A program made the translations under genes and the position numbers. Of a stretch of DNA of 64,000 nt, positions 23,352-34,573 are shown in pieces. The DNA lies in NCBI GenBank assembly GCA_025330725.1, contig JAIWND010000042.1:124001-188000 (forward strand), given 5' to 3'. The notes beneath the pieces were generated by a model that made no database searches, was not told the DNA's origin, and saw only the letters and a list, made by a program, of their open reading frames with translations. Position 1 is the first letter of the stretch; each line of letters starts with the position of its first letter. Origin of the DNA: Chlamydoabsidia padenii. Lineage: Eukaryota > Mucoromycota > Mucoromycetes > Mucorales > Cunninghamellaceae.

Positions 23352-25649
23352 CTATGCAGCCAGATCGCCGATTTCCTTGTAGCGGCAAGTCGAATACCAT
23401 TTATTGTAATCCAAGCACATTAGGAGTTCATGCAAATGGTCATTGCGTTTCATTTCGTGATATTGACTGGATAATAAACCAAACAAATGATCAGATTCTA
23501 TAACAAAAGTCTATTCAATAAAAAAAAAATTAGCTATTCTTTCAAATCAATAAATAAAAAGTACTTGCCTTTTCCAAAGAGGAGATTGGATCCATTTCTG
23601 ATTTTAATGATGATGATGATGATGATGATGAATAAGGTGAAGGTTCTTGTTGATGATGACCTTGTCGTTGCACCAGGTCACAAAAGTCCAAGCAGGTGTG
23701 TAGTAGTTCGAGTAAGGAATGGCGACAATCGGTGGACGATAAAAGACAGCCTCTTGTCAGATACATTAAATAATCATCATGGACGTTTTGTACCTTGTCA
23801 AAATCGGTAGAGTTCAATGGGTGATCACAGGCAGTCATTAATTGATCATAATGTCTTTTGATGACATTCCCCTAAAACAAAAATGTTAACCACACCACCC
23901 TCTTTTTCTTTTTTTAGTTTTTTTTTTTACCTGGACATGACTCCATAAAGTATCTACCCAAAATAACATGTGGGACCGTAATCGCCAGAGCTGTCGATCT
24001 TCATTTAATAGTGGTAAGACATGAGTTAAAGTCATTTGTACCTTTTTCAACCCCATCAAAAAAGTCCATAGATCACTGTATTGTTGCATATCACTTTCAC
24101 CCAGAAACAAGTCGATCGGCCATTGTAACTTGAATGCCAGTCTTCCATTACCATCCTTTTTATTAAAAAGTGATATAAAAGATCCATTTGTTGTTGTTGT
24201 GTTGTTGTCAAAATCAAAAGCATAACCATCCAAACAATTTTCTGAGTCTGTTCCGATCGATGCCTTGATTAATAATCGATCCCATTCCCGTTTTTGTTGC
24301 TGCCATAGATCATCAGGTTTTTGTTGTGATAGGTCAGTAGTGTGCCTTTGTTTTTGTGGGTTTAAACCTTCAAGCGATAAAGGAGAAAACGATGTGTCAG
24401 AAGAAGAGGAAGAGGTTAATCTATCAAGTGCTTCGAGCCATCGGATAGCCAATTCACCATCACCCAATAAAAAGAGTTGGCGGAAGGATGAGAAATAGTT
24501 GATCAAATCATGTTCTTGTTGGAAGACTTTGGAGAATAACCAAGTGGTTGTTGAGCGTCGGATTTGATGAACAATATGTTCGAAATGGTGTCGTTGGGTT
24601 ATTGATATAGGTAGTGTTGTTGTTGATTGAATACAAGTATTGGTAGCTAAAGGGGAAGAAGAAGAGTCTGATGAGGTAGAAGGTGAGACAAGTGGTGGAA
24701 GTGTTGAATCGGTGGGTGGTGGTGGTGAAGAAGAAGAAGAAGAAGACTGGGATATCATGTTTGGTTGGAGTGACTTTAACAAGTCCAGGTGATGTTTTTT
24801 CATAGCCGCGGGCATGACCAAGCGTTCTCCCATGCCAAATCTGTCGGCCGATAATGTCTTTTTGGTTTGTAGTGTCGCCACAACCTTACCGACATAAAAA
24901 ACCGATGCGGCTACATTATTTGCCAAGATCTGAGTTGGTACGCGGTCCCAGTGTAGTGTAAAGTGTCGTTGCCATTCTGTATGGTCAGTTGATTGTTGTT
25001 GTTGTTGTTGCTCTTGTCGTTGCTGCTGTTGTTTGGGAGTGATAAAAAAATCAAAACAAGGTTGAGAAGGTAATCGTCCATATATCATCCAAGCAGTGAC
25101 TTGACGATAAAAGACGTTGGATAGTTGTTCAACAAGATACACCATGGCGCCTTGTAGTTCAGGAATCCCAGTATTGAGTTGATCCATCACCTGAGACAAT
25201 ACTGTTGATTGGTTGTTGATTTTATTGACGAGGTGCAAGAGACTTGGTATGATCAATTCCCATCTTCCCAAAGCACTAGTGACAAAGCATAAAGGGACCA
25301 TTCCGCCAGGTAAATCCATGACATGATCTTGTTTCGTCACCCATCGTTTCTCCAAGGAGAGAAGCAAAGAGCGATAATCACTCAAAATGTGAGCAAGACC
25401 GGTGGCAAGTGCTTGTTGGTATATTTCTACATTTATTGTTGTTGCTTTTGGTTGAAGAGTGTTGGTGATAAAAAGATCCAATTGATGATACATCCAACCT
25501 AATTGACCTAGGCGATTCAATACTTGACGTTCGGTAGGATGTAGTAGAGGGAAATTGTCAACAATGGCAAAAGTCGCGTTGTTATCTTCTGGAGTTTTAA
25601 AGACATCCCCTGGATAACCAAACAGGACAAATAGGATTTCATGAAACAT
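23352..25649 (-). CDS. GCP4: Gamma-tubulin complex component 4 (GCP4)
   Basis: Three exons, 25649-23931, 23871-23565 and 23497-23352, encode about 723 aa with consistent phases. The start is typical of GCP4 (MFHEILFVLFGYPGDVF, then FPLLHPTERQVLNRLGQLG). Later GRIP1-type segments include VTAWMIYGRLPSQPCFDFF and RVPTQILANNVAASVFYVGK. GRIP2 starts near WPIDLFLGES and continues through LWRLRSHMLFWVDTLW. The last exon ends in the GCP4-like DHLHELLMCLDYNKW. GCP4 is a small gamma-tubulin-binding spoke protein of the gamma-tubulin ring complex at microtubule-organising centres. Poly-Gln and poly-Ser loops (around residues 205-225 and 300-345) are insertions. The second intron's acceptor was placed at GTTATAG (before 23497) because it alone keeps frame. 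Confidence 0.9.
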
Positions 25650-25854
25650 GTATTTTACAGAAAAATAAAATACTGCTGAAAAGAAGGTGATGTATAATCA
25701 AAAGGAGAGAAGAGTTTACAGAGGGGGGGACAACCCTTATTTTATTGGCCATGACTCGGCGCCAGTAGCGGGGATTACAATGTAAAAAATCGCGAAATCC
25801 TTAGAGCATCCCAACGGACTCTCTGAAATTTCTATCAGACTCTCCAAAAACACA

Positions 25855-26822
25855 ATGAAAATGAGAAAGAAAAAAAAAGTGTACCTGAAAATACTTCAAA
25901 AATTGAACCATTCTGACATCGCTACCATTTTCGCTGCCTATCGCGCCATCAAAAGAAAACGCAGAGACTTCTTGAATGATTGCATTTTAGCAATAGCTAA
26001 ACAAGATGCCGAAGGGGTTCGCCCTGGTTTTCAGTGGTTGGACACCGCATCTTCGACAGGTATCGTGCAGATGGCCACGAAAGGATTATAGAGACTACTT
26101 TGCGGAGCGACCTGTGTACACCGATGAACTTTTCCGCCGTAGATTCCGAATGCGTCGTTCATTGTTTATGAAAATCGTTGAAGATGTCACAGCATTTGAC
26201 GATTACTTTGTTCAAAAGCGTGATGCAGCGCATAAGCTCGGTCTTTCCCCCATACAAAAGATCGTTGCTGCGTGTCGTCAGCTTACACTTGGAGTTTCGG
26301 CGGACGCTATTGATGAATATGTACGTATTGGCGAAAGTACAGCGATTGAATGCTTGAAGAGGTTCTGTTGTGCTGTTGACGCAATTTACAGAAAAGAGTA
26401 TTTGAGGCGTCCAACTCAAGAAGACGTTGATAGATTGCTGAACGAGGGAGAGGAAAGGGGTTTTCCTGAAATGCTTGGTTCTCTGGGCTGTATGCATTGG
26501 ACATGAAAGAACTGTCCAGCTGCTTGGAAAGGGCAGTTCCAGGGCAGAGGGAAAGATGCAACTGTTGTACTAGAAGCTGTGGTTTCTTAAGACCTGCGGA
26601 TTCGGCATGCATTTTTTGGTGTTCCTGGTGCTCTGAATGACTGTACTGTCCTGGAACGGTCTCATCTTCTCAGCGAAGCCGCGGAAGGCATCAGCCATAC
26701 AGTTGACTTTCATGTCAACAACAATCAGTACACTCGAGGCTATTACCTGACTGACGGCGTCTAACCTACATATGCGGCCTATGTCAAGTCCCTGAAGGAC
26801 CCACGATCTAACAAACAAAGTG
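25855..26822 (+). pseudogene. PIF/Harbinger-type (plant_tran-like) transposase relic
   Basis: The reading frame from about 26050 carries FRMRRSLFMKIVEDV, LTLGVSADAIDEYVRIGEST and then CMHWT-KNCPAAWKGQFQG, the signature of PF04827-type Harbinger transposases. RHAFFGVPGALNDCTVLERS and TRGYYLTDGV follow. Defects are a frame change near 26005-26090 between the N-terminal basic part and the core, TGA in place of Trp at 26503, and further stops at 26588-26590 and near 26760. Coding similarity stops abruptly near 26822. The copy is inactive and truncated. No terminal inverted repeats were found. Confidence 0.75.
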
Positions 26823-27394
26823 TATGTATATATCTCCCGTGAATTTTATGATAAGTATATTAACATTTCTCGTGATGAATAGCTATTTGCAGCAAAAAAA
26901 GAAGCAGTTCGGGTTTTTGGTCCGAGAAGATTCAGCAATGACTGGAGTGGGAGGAGTGGGAGGAGTGTTGGTGTTCGTGGTGGTGGATGGCATGGGGGTA
27001 GACATGGGTAGATTAGGGGTGGGCATTGGTAGATTTGGTCTATTCATTTTTTATTGAAAAGTGTGTTTGGAAATTTCTACAGACTTTTTATTTTTGGAAA
27101 GGCGGGGACTACAAAAAGTGGCAAATCTACATTTGGAAAGTCATTTGGGGTACAGTGCTTCCAACAACCGAAGTCGGTGCCGTTAGAATTGAATTCGCTG
27201 GCCAATTAAAATTGAAATCGCTAACCAATCAAAATCAAATTCGCGCTTTCACAAGTTGGAAGTCGTTATTTTTAGAAACCATTTCGCCCTATTAGAAATC
27301 AGTGTTATTTCTTGGCACGCGAAAAAAATTTAAAGGCAGAGATTCCTTTTGCAAGTTTTTTTTTTCTTTTCTTTCTGATTCCTTACAAATTGAC
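26823..27394. other. Intergenic / 5' region of transposase copy 1
   Basis: Contains a G-rich segment (26940-27050) with repeated GTGGGAGGAGTG-like words and, at 27155, TACAGTGCTTCCAACAACCG, which resembles a Tc1-type terminus (TA then CAGTG). A matching right end was not found. The CCAAT-like word pairs near 27200-27235 may be promoter elements of the transposase gene. Confidence 0.35.
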
Positions 27395-28678
27395 ATGAGT
27401 ACAATATTTCTATTTGAAGATGGGCATGGAAACGTCGTCGATGAGAATGGTAGTCCTGAGCCTATGGACTACATCGTTGATGAGAATGAATTCATTGTTG
27501 AGACAATTGCAACTCATACTGAATACTTGAACGATGCACCCATCATTGAGTCGTTTCCGAGCTGTCCAATGTTGATACAAAAACCAAAAAACGAAGATGT
27601 CTGTATGAAGGAGGCAAATACCAGACGAGATTATGTGCGCTATACCGTCCAGGATAAGGTTAGATTTTTTGACCTGAAGATTGAAAAGTGTATGAGTGCT
27701 GCAGCAGCTGCTCGGCAACTTGGTATTCACGTTCGAACTGCTCAGAAATGGGTAAAGCAATATAATACGTTCCCTGACAGTATTTTTGAGAGTAGTGAAA
27801 ATAGAGGTCGTAAGTGTATCTTAACCGAAGAACATAAGATGACTCTCATTGACTTTATTGATGATAATCCCTCTGCTACTGTTATTGAGGTTACCGAGCA
27901 TTTATTGAAGCGATTCGATAATCTCAAAGTTTCACGTAGCACTGTTTATAACTTTATGAGAAGTGAATGCAACCTTTCACTGAAAAAGGCTGATTTCCGT
28001 TCTATTGAACGGAACAGTCTAGCAAAGATCGAGGAGCGGTACGATTGGGTTCGTAAATGGGAAAATACGGACATGAACTTCTTGACGAATTGTGTGTTTC
28101 TTGACGAATCCGCTTTTGATATCAATATGAAACGATCAAGAGCATGGTCCACAAAAGGTACTCGTGCTATTGTTACCCGGCCTACAACAAGAGCAAATAC
28201 AACATCCATATTGGGTGCAATCTCTGCCGTTGGTTTGATCACAGTTGGTGTGAAAAAACCAAGGCCTGCCAAGAAGAGAAAAGCCGATGGATATATCATC
28301 TCAGGAACCGTAACAGGTCATTACATTAGTTTCTTAAAAACGACTCTAGATGAGATGGACAAATACCCGCATATGAAAGGTCATTACATAGTTATGGATA
28401 ATGCGCCCATTCATACGCATGAAAACATAAAGAAATATATTGAATATCGAGGATACAAATGTGTGTATCTCCCTCCCTATTCTCCTGAGCTTAACCCAAT
28501 AGAACAATTCTGGGCCGTGGCGAAGAGTAAGGTTAAGCGCCATAGGTTTTTGCAGGAAGACACACTATCAAAAAGAATTACGGAAGCCTGTAACAGCGTG
28601 GAAAAAGGTCATTTCAAAGGGTTCGTCTCGCATTCTTACAAGTGCTGGGACAAATGCCGAAACAAAGAATCTTTGTAA
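27395..28678 (+). CDS. IS630/Tc1-like DD34E transposase, copy 1 (intact)
   Basis: About 427 aa from the ATG at 27395 (upstream in-frame codons are leader). An HTH region (CMSAAAAARQLGIHVRTAQK then KVSRSTVYNFMRSE) precedes the DDE_3 catalytic core: D1 in CVFLDESAFDINM, D2 in HYIVMDNAPIHTHE, and E in SPELNPIEQFW, with 34 residues between D2 and E. An acidic N-terminal extension of about 75 aa is unusual. The frame is open to the natural C-terminus CRNKESL, so the protein could be active. From about 27453 to 28917 it is duplicated in inverted orientation at 41712-34914. Family-level function is cut-and-paste transposition with a TA target. Confidence 0.9.
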   Translation: MSTIFLFEDGHGNVVDENGSPEPMDYIVDENEFIVETIATHTEYLNDAPIIESFPSCPMLIQKPKNEDVCMKEANTRRDYVRYTVQDKVRFFDLKIEKCMSAAAAARQLGIHVRTAQKWVKQYNTFPDSIFESSENRGRKCILTEEHKMTLIDFIDDNPSATVIEVTEHLLKRFDNLKVSRSTVYNFMRSECNLSLKKADFRSIERNSLAKIEERYDWVRKWENTDMNFLTNCVFLDESAFDINMKRSRAWSTKGTRAIVTRPTTRANTTSILGAISAVGLITVGVKKPRPAKKRKADGYIISGTVTGHYISFLKTTLDEMDKYPHMKGHYIVMDNAPIHTHENIKKYIEYRGYKCVYLPPYSPELNPIEQFWAVAKSKVKRHRFLQEDTLSKRITEACNSVEKGHFKGFVSHSYKCWDKCRNKESL

Positions 28679-28917
28679 TGCCTACAATAATACAGCGATA
28701 AGAATCAGGCAAGCAACAATCAGGTAAGCAATAATTTTATTTTATGTTCGACAAAAAAAAAAAAACATCTCCACGCCCAGCTTTTGATCCACCACGTCCA
28801 AACCTCAGCCAATTTGTATGGGATTCCACGTCCAACATTTGACTGCCCACGTCCACGTTCCACGTCCAGTTTCTGATTGGCCAACAGCCCTTTTTCAGGA
28901 GGTCCCTTGGTTTTGCG
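27453..28917 (+). repeat. Inverted arm 1 (1.46 kb)
   Basis: From codon about 20 of the transposase to the CCTTGGTTTT at 28908-28917 this sequence is repeated in reverse orientation at 41712-40606 plus 35268-34914. Translations of the arms are identical in all frames compared. The one DNA difference noticed is a homopolymer length, A13 here (about 28753) and T12 in arm 2. The outer break falls inside the coding sequence and the inner break just beyond a CCACGTCCA-rich 3' flank. Confidence 0.9.
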
Positions 28918-28919
28918 CT

Positions 28920-28952
<33 letters not shown>

Positions 28953-29379
28953 TGGCGGCCGACCACCGGGATGAGCAAGCATCCCTTTCTACATATCATA
29001 AACTGGAAGATATGTTTGCGCTAGTATGTCATGCATTTATGCTTGGTAGAGCAACGATTCAAGCAAACATAGGCCCAGGTATGAACACAAAAAAAAATTG
29101 CACAATAACCTGTCAAATCGCTCTTCATTTTTTTTATTTTTATTTATTTTTTTGCGACATCGTTTTCTGAAAACAGTGTACTTTGTTATCTTCGGAACAA
29201 TATGCAGTGAAAGAAGGCAAAAAAAAACATCGACAGTGTGTGTTTTACTTGTATGATGAAAAGAATAGGGTGGTATGTAAATGAAAATGACCCCGTTCAA
29301 GTGTCAAATTCGGCATGATATAGGTTGCGATTGTAAAATTTCCAAAGGAAGGTGGAAAGCATGTGTAAGTGGTGATGAG
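28679..29379. other. Transposase 3' flank and spacer
   Basis: 28740-28900 holds recurring CCACGTCCA words (for example near 28789, 28826, 28851 and 28861), possibly subterminal transposase sites. After the arm ends at 28917 come (CGA)10 and an AT-rich stretch with no gene. The zinc-finger gene ends at 29380 on the minus strand. Confidence 0.45.
28921..28951. repeat. (CGA)10 microsatellite
   Basis: A pure trinucleotide run begins three bases after the inner end of arm 1. It is absent from the equivalent position next to arm 2. Confidence 0.9.
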
Positions 29380-30817
29380 CTAGTTATCTCCGTAAAGTTG
29401 AGCGAGGCGTATCTTGACGTTTTCTTTCAATCTTGTATTGCAATCGGAAAGTCGATTCAATGCTAGGTTTGCAATGCTACTGAAATCGTGTAGCATCGCA
29501 AGAGTCAGTGCTGACAATCCATGGTGCTCCGTAATGAGCGGCTTGAGAGCGGTCACGCTGGCAGCAAGCTTGTCCCAGTCCTTGCTTGATGCTCGCACAC
29601 ATTCTCGAGTTTTGGCCGCTGCATCAAATACTGTCAACGCTTTGGTGAAATCAGGCGGTGTCGAATCCAGATGTGCAAGACACAAGGCTTGCATGAATCG
29701 AGACGCTATTTTTTCCGTGGATGTGGGGCAAGTCGCAAAGAGTAAAAACAGTAGCTGGCATAGTCAAATCACTTTCCAACACGTCGATGATGGCACGCCA
29801 TGGCGCAAACGAACTGGCGTCATCAAATCCTGTTGATACTTGGCGCATGGACGAGATACTGCAAGGAGGGAATACGTACGATTTGTCCTCGAAAGAAACC
29901 ATGAAGGATTCAATGCTGTCTCTGCGCAAGAATAACCTTGCGCGTCCAGGTCTGACTGTGTCTATCAAAGCCGACGTCGCAGGTCCAATATCGATGCATG
30001 GATTTTGGTGCAAGCAGACAGACATGGTTGACAGAATGTTCATATGACGGGCGCCAATCTTGAGCTTGTTCTTCATACCGTGACTGTCCGCCTCTTCGAA
30101 AATACCGATCATTAATTGATGCGCATCTTGAGGGATAGTTTTCAAATTTGTCTCGCCATGAACATCCACAGCTTTTGCACGACCATAGGCTTCGGCGGCC
30201 AGGATCACGATCACTTCCTTGTCAACGACGATTGCTCCTGCGTGTAGTTTGGCCATGGCTTGTAATAGACTAGGCCGTCGGCGAACGTCGTAATTCAGGG
30301 CTGCTAGTAAATTTCCCGATACCTCATCATACTCGCTGTTGCAGAGTAATTTCGGTAACCACGACTGAGCAACCGCCTGCTTCATTTCACCAATGCCTCG
30401 TCCAATGGCACCGAAAGGTTGTCGTGAGCGGCAGCTTGATGAGAGGCTGGGGTGATGGTGTACTCGTCGTCGTGCAATTGCATAACACATTCGACCTGGG
30501 ATGTCACGGAAGGCGATGCGAATGGAAGCTTCAAACACGCACCATGAAGCTCGGACGAATTTATCAACGTCTGTATGCTCACTGGATCTTCCATAGATTC
30601 GTGGGTAAGGTGGAAGGCCACTGGGATGCAGCCCATGCCAGTTGCCAAATGGGTCGAGCGTAGCTTCACATCCTTTATTTTTGGTGAAAGCTGAAGCTGT
30701 GAGCCTGCGTCTCTTGGCTGCTGGAGATTCGTCCGTTTTTGCCACCGTGATGTTGCTGTTTGGGTGTTTCAAGAGCGCGTGCTTGCGGAAAGATGACACA
30801 TTCAGGTACTCTTTTTT

Positions 30818-30905
30818 GGGGAGCCGATATTTTGGAGGTACCTCCAAAATTTCGGCTGACTTTGAGGGTACCTCGAAAATCCGCCAACAAATTGGAGGTA
30901 CCTTA
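30818..30905. repeat. MULE left end: TIR and GGTACC palindromes
   Basis: Begins GGGGAGCCGATATTTTGGAG and contains three GGTACC-centred words within 75 bp (near 30842, 30872 and 30899). The first is a perfect GGAGGTACCTCC palindrome. Confidence 0.85.
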
Positions 30906-31048
30906 AAATTTCCTTTTCTGTACTTTCGGCAATCAATAAAATCTTCCTTCATTGTTAATACTACCAAAATTATGGATATATCTTTATTTTATAATATAAT
31001 ATTCACTAAAATATTTAATAGTTTATATATATGCGAAAAAAAGTAGAA

Positions 31049-34042
31049 CTACTGTTGCTTAATTCTTTTCCTTGGTATTGTAATTTTGCATGAAGAAGAA
31101 GGAGGAGAAGAAGGAGGAGAAGAAGGAGAAGGAGAAGGAACGGCAAGAGCAATAGCAGCAGCAATAGTACCATCATCAGTAGTAGCAGGGACACGGTCAG
31201 GATTAGCAGTAGAGGAAGTGGTCGACACTTTCTTATACATCACCATCGCCGTGTTCTTCATTCGTCCATCCAATGACTCCATGTTGCATGTTTTTAATTT
31301 TTGTGAAAGGTTGTCTACCTTATACACCACGCTATCACCGTCAACATAGTATGACCAAAAATGAACACCAGTCTTGGATGCTGCATATATCCGTCCCATC
31401 AGCAAAAAATAGTCATCACCCAAGTGAAAAGAGTTGGGGTAATCAACTGATATATCTTCCAAAGGATCAGACAAGAAAAGGTAACTGGGTAAGTGATTAC
31501 TTTCAAAATCTTTCAAAGTTGAATCCATAATCGATTTTTGAACATATTGGCCGAAGGAAGAGTGAGTAGGATTAACACCAGCATTTAGAAGTACATACGG
31601 ACCAAGGAAAGATTTTGTTGTCGTTAAACAAATGAAAGGCTGTAGTAAATGATCCTTAGTATACAATACACTGCCCCGGATGTTGTCAAGAAGTAAGTGA
31701 AGAACATCGCGACAATCACCCATCATACCTTGTGGAACTTTTCCATATTCCCATACAAAGATCTGGCAACAGACAAGGCTTGGGCAAAGTTATTGTTTTT
31801 TGTGTGCTGTTTAAGTAGTCTAAAGAAGTCATTGATAACGTTATCTTTGCAGGTGTTGGTGCCAAATACGATGGATGGGAGGATGATCCGGTTAATGAGC
31901 TCCATAATGCAATCGATGAAGCATGAATTGCTTTGGTTCGGCAGTAACTTATCATCATCATCATAATTTTTCGCAGAGGAGGAAGTGCTAACCAGAGACC
32001 ATTTCGAAAAACTAAAGATGGTGTAAGGAACGAGGGATAAAGAAAGAGAAATGAAAAAAAATCATATTAGTATGGCAGTGAACGTCGGGTAATTTAATAA
32101 GACTTACTTTTCCTTAACTACTTCGCCTTCGATCACCTCTGGGGACTCATCATCGCTTACCATGATAATGATTTTTTCTTCTAATAAATGATAGTTTATC
32201 AGTGTACATGCCTATTTTGTGAAATTGTCTGTCATTTTACCTGATTCATGCAAGTCATCTGGCTTACCGTCGTTAAAGTACTTGGGTTTCTTGACTATTT
32301 TTCTTTTCTTTTCTGATTTTTTTTCCTGCTTTTCTTCTTTCATTTTTTCTTCATCTGCTTTTTTTCTTTTTTTGGTATTGACTTTATTTGGTGTTCTAGT
32401 CCCATAATACAGCGGATAGCCTTTGAAGTAGTGTTCGATGCCTTGTTTATCGTCTTCTATGATGTTAAGTAGAAACTATCAAGCAATACTTTTTTAATAC
32501 TCGTTATGTTTTCCCAAATTATTTTGAGTTTTTTTTACCTCCACGTTGACCACAATACTTTGGCGTTTTTCCATGTTCTGGTATAAAAGATTATGAAAGC
32601 TTTCGATACCATTTGTCGTATTGGTAGGATGGTTCATGAGATTGCGAGTCATCTTCAATACAGAAGGAAAAATCATTGAACGAACATTCTTGGCCATCCA
32701 GAAAGAAAGCCAATTTTTTGTTTTTGGATATTTTTTGGATATTTTTTTTTAATGTCTTTAAGAGCTTGTTTTGTTGGTGCCTTGGTGAGCTTGTATATCA
32801 ATTTTTTTAACTCCTGTTGCCGCTTTTTCACTAGCTTTCTTTTCTCGTCCTTGTTGATTACTTCTCCTGGCAATGGAAGGATTATATCCGAGCGTTGGAC
32901 CAATTTGCTGACAGAACCTTGGAAGTGACCATAACAGCCTTTCAAAAACTTCAAGGCGTTTCGGGACTTGTCTTTTGTTTTTGCAACATACGCTTCGCGG
33001 AACCCTTTTAATTGTGCGGCTGAAAAATCCATCACCATGCCCAAAAAGCTTTTATCATTAAAGTTGATGTTATAGGCGTCAAAAAAATCAACAAAATAAC
33101 GCTTGAATGTTGCCGTATCACAGTTGCGGATGACAGCAGCATACAGAAGAGCATGACGACCCAATTGCCTGCAATATATAACGGAAGAGCAAAAATAGTA
33201 ATCCTGGAAAACCTTGAAAGTTACATCCGTGAGAACAGGATATCCTTTAAAATCCACCACTGAATCCAAAGAGTTTGATTTGATTGAAATAATAAAATTT
33301 TGAACATGAATATCGCATAATCTAAACATGTTTTCATTTTCCATCTGGAGAGCCAAAATATCTTCAATTGAAGTAGTCAGTGAGCGGCGAAGACCACGTG
33401 CTTTTGCAATCTTGTTTCGTTCGTATCGTGTTCTGTCAATGTTTTGCAAAGTGGGGTGAATCAATCGAACGGGTTTGATCGCTCCAGGTCCAGCAGGGGT
33501 GCCCTGTACAAGCTTTTTCGCTGTTGTTGATGGGTGTAACAGTACCAGATTTTCTAACTCTTCTGCACATTCTGGAGGTAAATGAATCGCACGATAGGTT
33601 GCATGTGTGTGCTCGGGAGCTTCTTCCAAATTGGTTGAAAACATGCGGCATGTATCATTTTTGAATAAAAAGTTTATTTTCACACTGCATGAGATATGAA
33701 TTAACTCTTTATGACAACCATTACAGCCTGTTATTTTACATTGTTTTTCCAATGAATTTTTTGTCGTAAGAGGTCTTTGATCCAAAAGGTGAAGGTCACA
33801 CTTTTCGTTCATGCAACGAACTGAGCCAAGGCAGGACTTCGACACATTTTTTTTTTTTGACCACCAGATCTAAGGTAACCGCTGTTTTGGCGCTTCATGG
33901 CCCAGCCAATGTTGATAATTTTAGGGTTAATGCGGCCACCATCAAACGGAGCAGATATTGTGACATCAGCGTCAGCAGGAGGAAATTGAGGAAAGCTGGT
34001 AGGTAATGCAGACATTCCAATTGTGTTTTGAAGTAAAAGCAA
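31049..34042 (-). pseudogene. MULE transposase fused to a USP-like cysteine protease domain
   Basis: A leader (34042-33860, or from ATG 34015) reads NIGWAMKRQNSGYLRSGG. The next frame (33845 to about 32720) holds a Cys-rich N-terminal zinc domain and the MULE core: D1 in PVLTDVTFKVFQDYYF, D2 in LGMVMDFSAAQLKGF. The core continues (to 32539) with NTTNGIESFHNLLYQN supplying E. Introns 32538-32476, 32240-32181 and 32107-32012 lead through a Lys-rich linker to a second domain: NQSNSCFIDCIMEL (Cys box), then GDCRDVLHLLLDNI, then VHFWSYYVDGDSVVYKVDN and NTAMVMYKK (His/Asp box). This Cys-first order matches ubiquitin-specific (C19) proteases and not Ulp1. Three frame breaks occur: an A12 run (33847-33858), A-rich sequence near 32720-32760, and near 31725. 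They may be decay or homopolymer sequence errors. The C-terminus is Ser/Pro-rich. Confidence 0.75.
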
Positions 34043-34142
34043 AGGAAAGTTTTTTTTTTCTTTTCTTTAATGATAGGGTTGTTGTATTCCCAGTTTTTCC
34101 CAAGAGACTCTACACCGCTCTCCCAGATCCACGATTAGATTT

Positions 34143-34151
34143 GATTCACAT

Positions 34152-34203
<52 letters not shown>

Positions 34204-34321
34204 CAGAATGTAAATCAATTTATTTCAACGACAGGAAAACAGAACTATCATCTATGACCAAGAACTCACAACTACTGCTTATCAGTCCTGTTCAGCACCA
34301 ACTATGGATTCACATCTAGCT
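34143..34321 (-). mobile_element. Short retroposed insert with poly(A) tail and 15-bp target duplication
   Basis: The direct repeat GATTCACATCTAGCT at 34143-34157 and 34307-34321 brackets 149 bp. On the minus strand the insert reads about 103 nt of unique sequence with an AATAAA signal, then a 46-nt poly(A) tail. This is the signature of LINE-type target-primed reverse transcription of an mRNA 3' end, either a 5'-truncated LINE or a processed transcript. It lies between the MULE gene and the MULE right end, so it is younger than the MULE insertion or was carried by the element. Confidence 0.85.
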
Positions 34322-34447
34322 GTCAGATCTTGGGATTATGTATATCCTTTTTATTTATTTAGTAGAAAACATCTTTATATTGTATCACTATAAAAGACAG
34401 GAATAAATTGGTTTTTATTAAAGAAAGGTACTCCATAACATAGTTGG

Positions 34448-34573
34448 GAAATCGGAGGTACCTCCAATTTCACTTTTACAAATTTGGAGGTACCTCCGAT
34501 TTCCCGCGAACTTTGAAGGTACCTCCACTTGCCTTATATGGAACTGGAGGTACCTCCAAAATACCAACTCCCC
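34448..34573. repeat. MULE right end: TIR and GGTACC palindromes
   Basis: Four GGTACC-centred words (near 34457, 34489, 34520 and 34550), two of them embedded in a perfect GGAGGTACCTCC. The array ends in the inverted counterpart of the left terminus, which stops at CTCCCC (34573). Confidence 0.85.

Larger units (their letters stand above)
30818..34573 (-). mobile_element. MULE (Mutator-like) DNA transposon, 3.76 kb
   Basis: Ends are inverted copies of about 29 bp beginning GGGGAG and running through TATTTTGGAGGTACCTCCA: left from 30818, right ending at 34573 on the opposite strand. An 8-bp target duplication TCTTTTTT flanks it exactly (30810-30817 and 34574-34581). Palindromic GGAGGTACCTCC words cluster just inside both ends and are probably transposase-binding sites. 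The element carries one long minus-strand gene, transposase plus protease-like domain, and a small retroposed insert. It sits inside the second zinc finger of the host gene. Confidence 0.88.

Noticed and set aside
27900..28330. Additional open frames on the opposite strand of the transposase (also 40837-41726)
   Set aside because: They occur identically in both arms only because the DNA is duplicated. They have no domains and lie antisense to a clear DDE transposase.
31660..31730. Intron joining the two protease-like segments of the MULE gene
   Set aside because: A GTATGA...GGGGCAG intron can be drawn but leads to an immediate stop in the required phase, and it would remove the USP-like GDCRDVLHLLLDN motif. 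A 1-nt frame break fits better.
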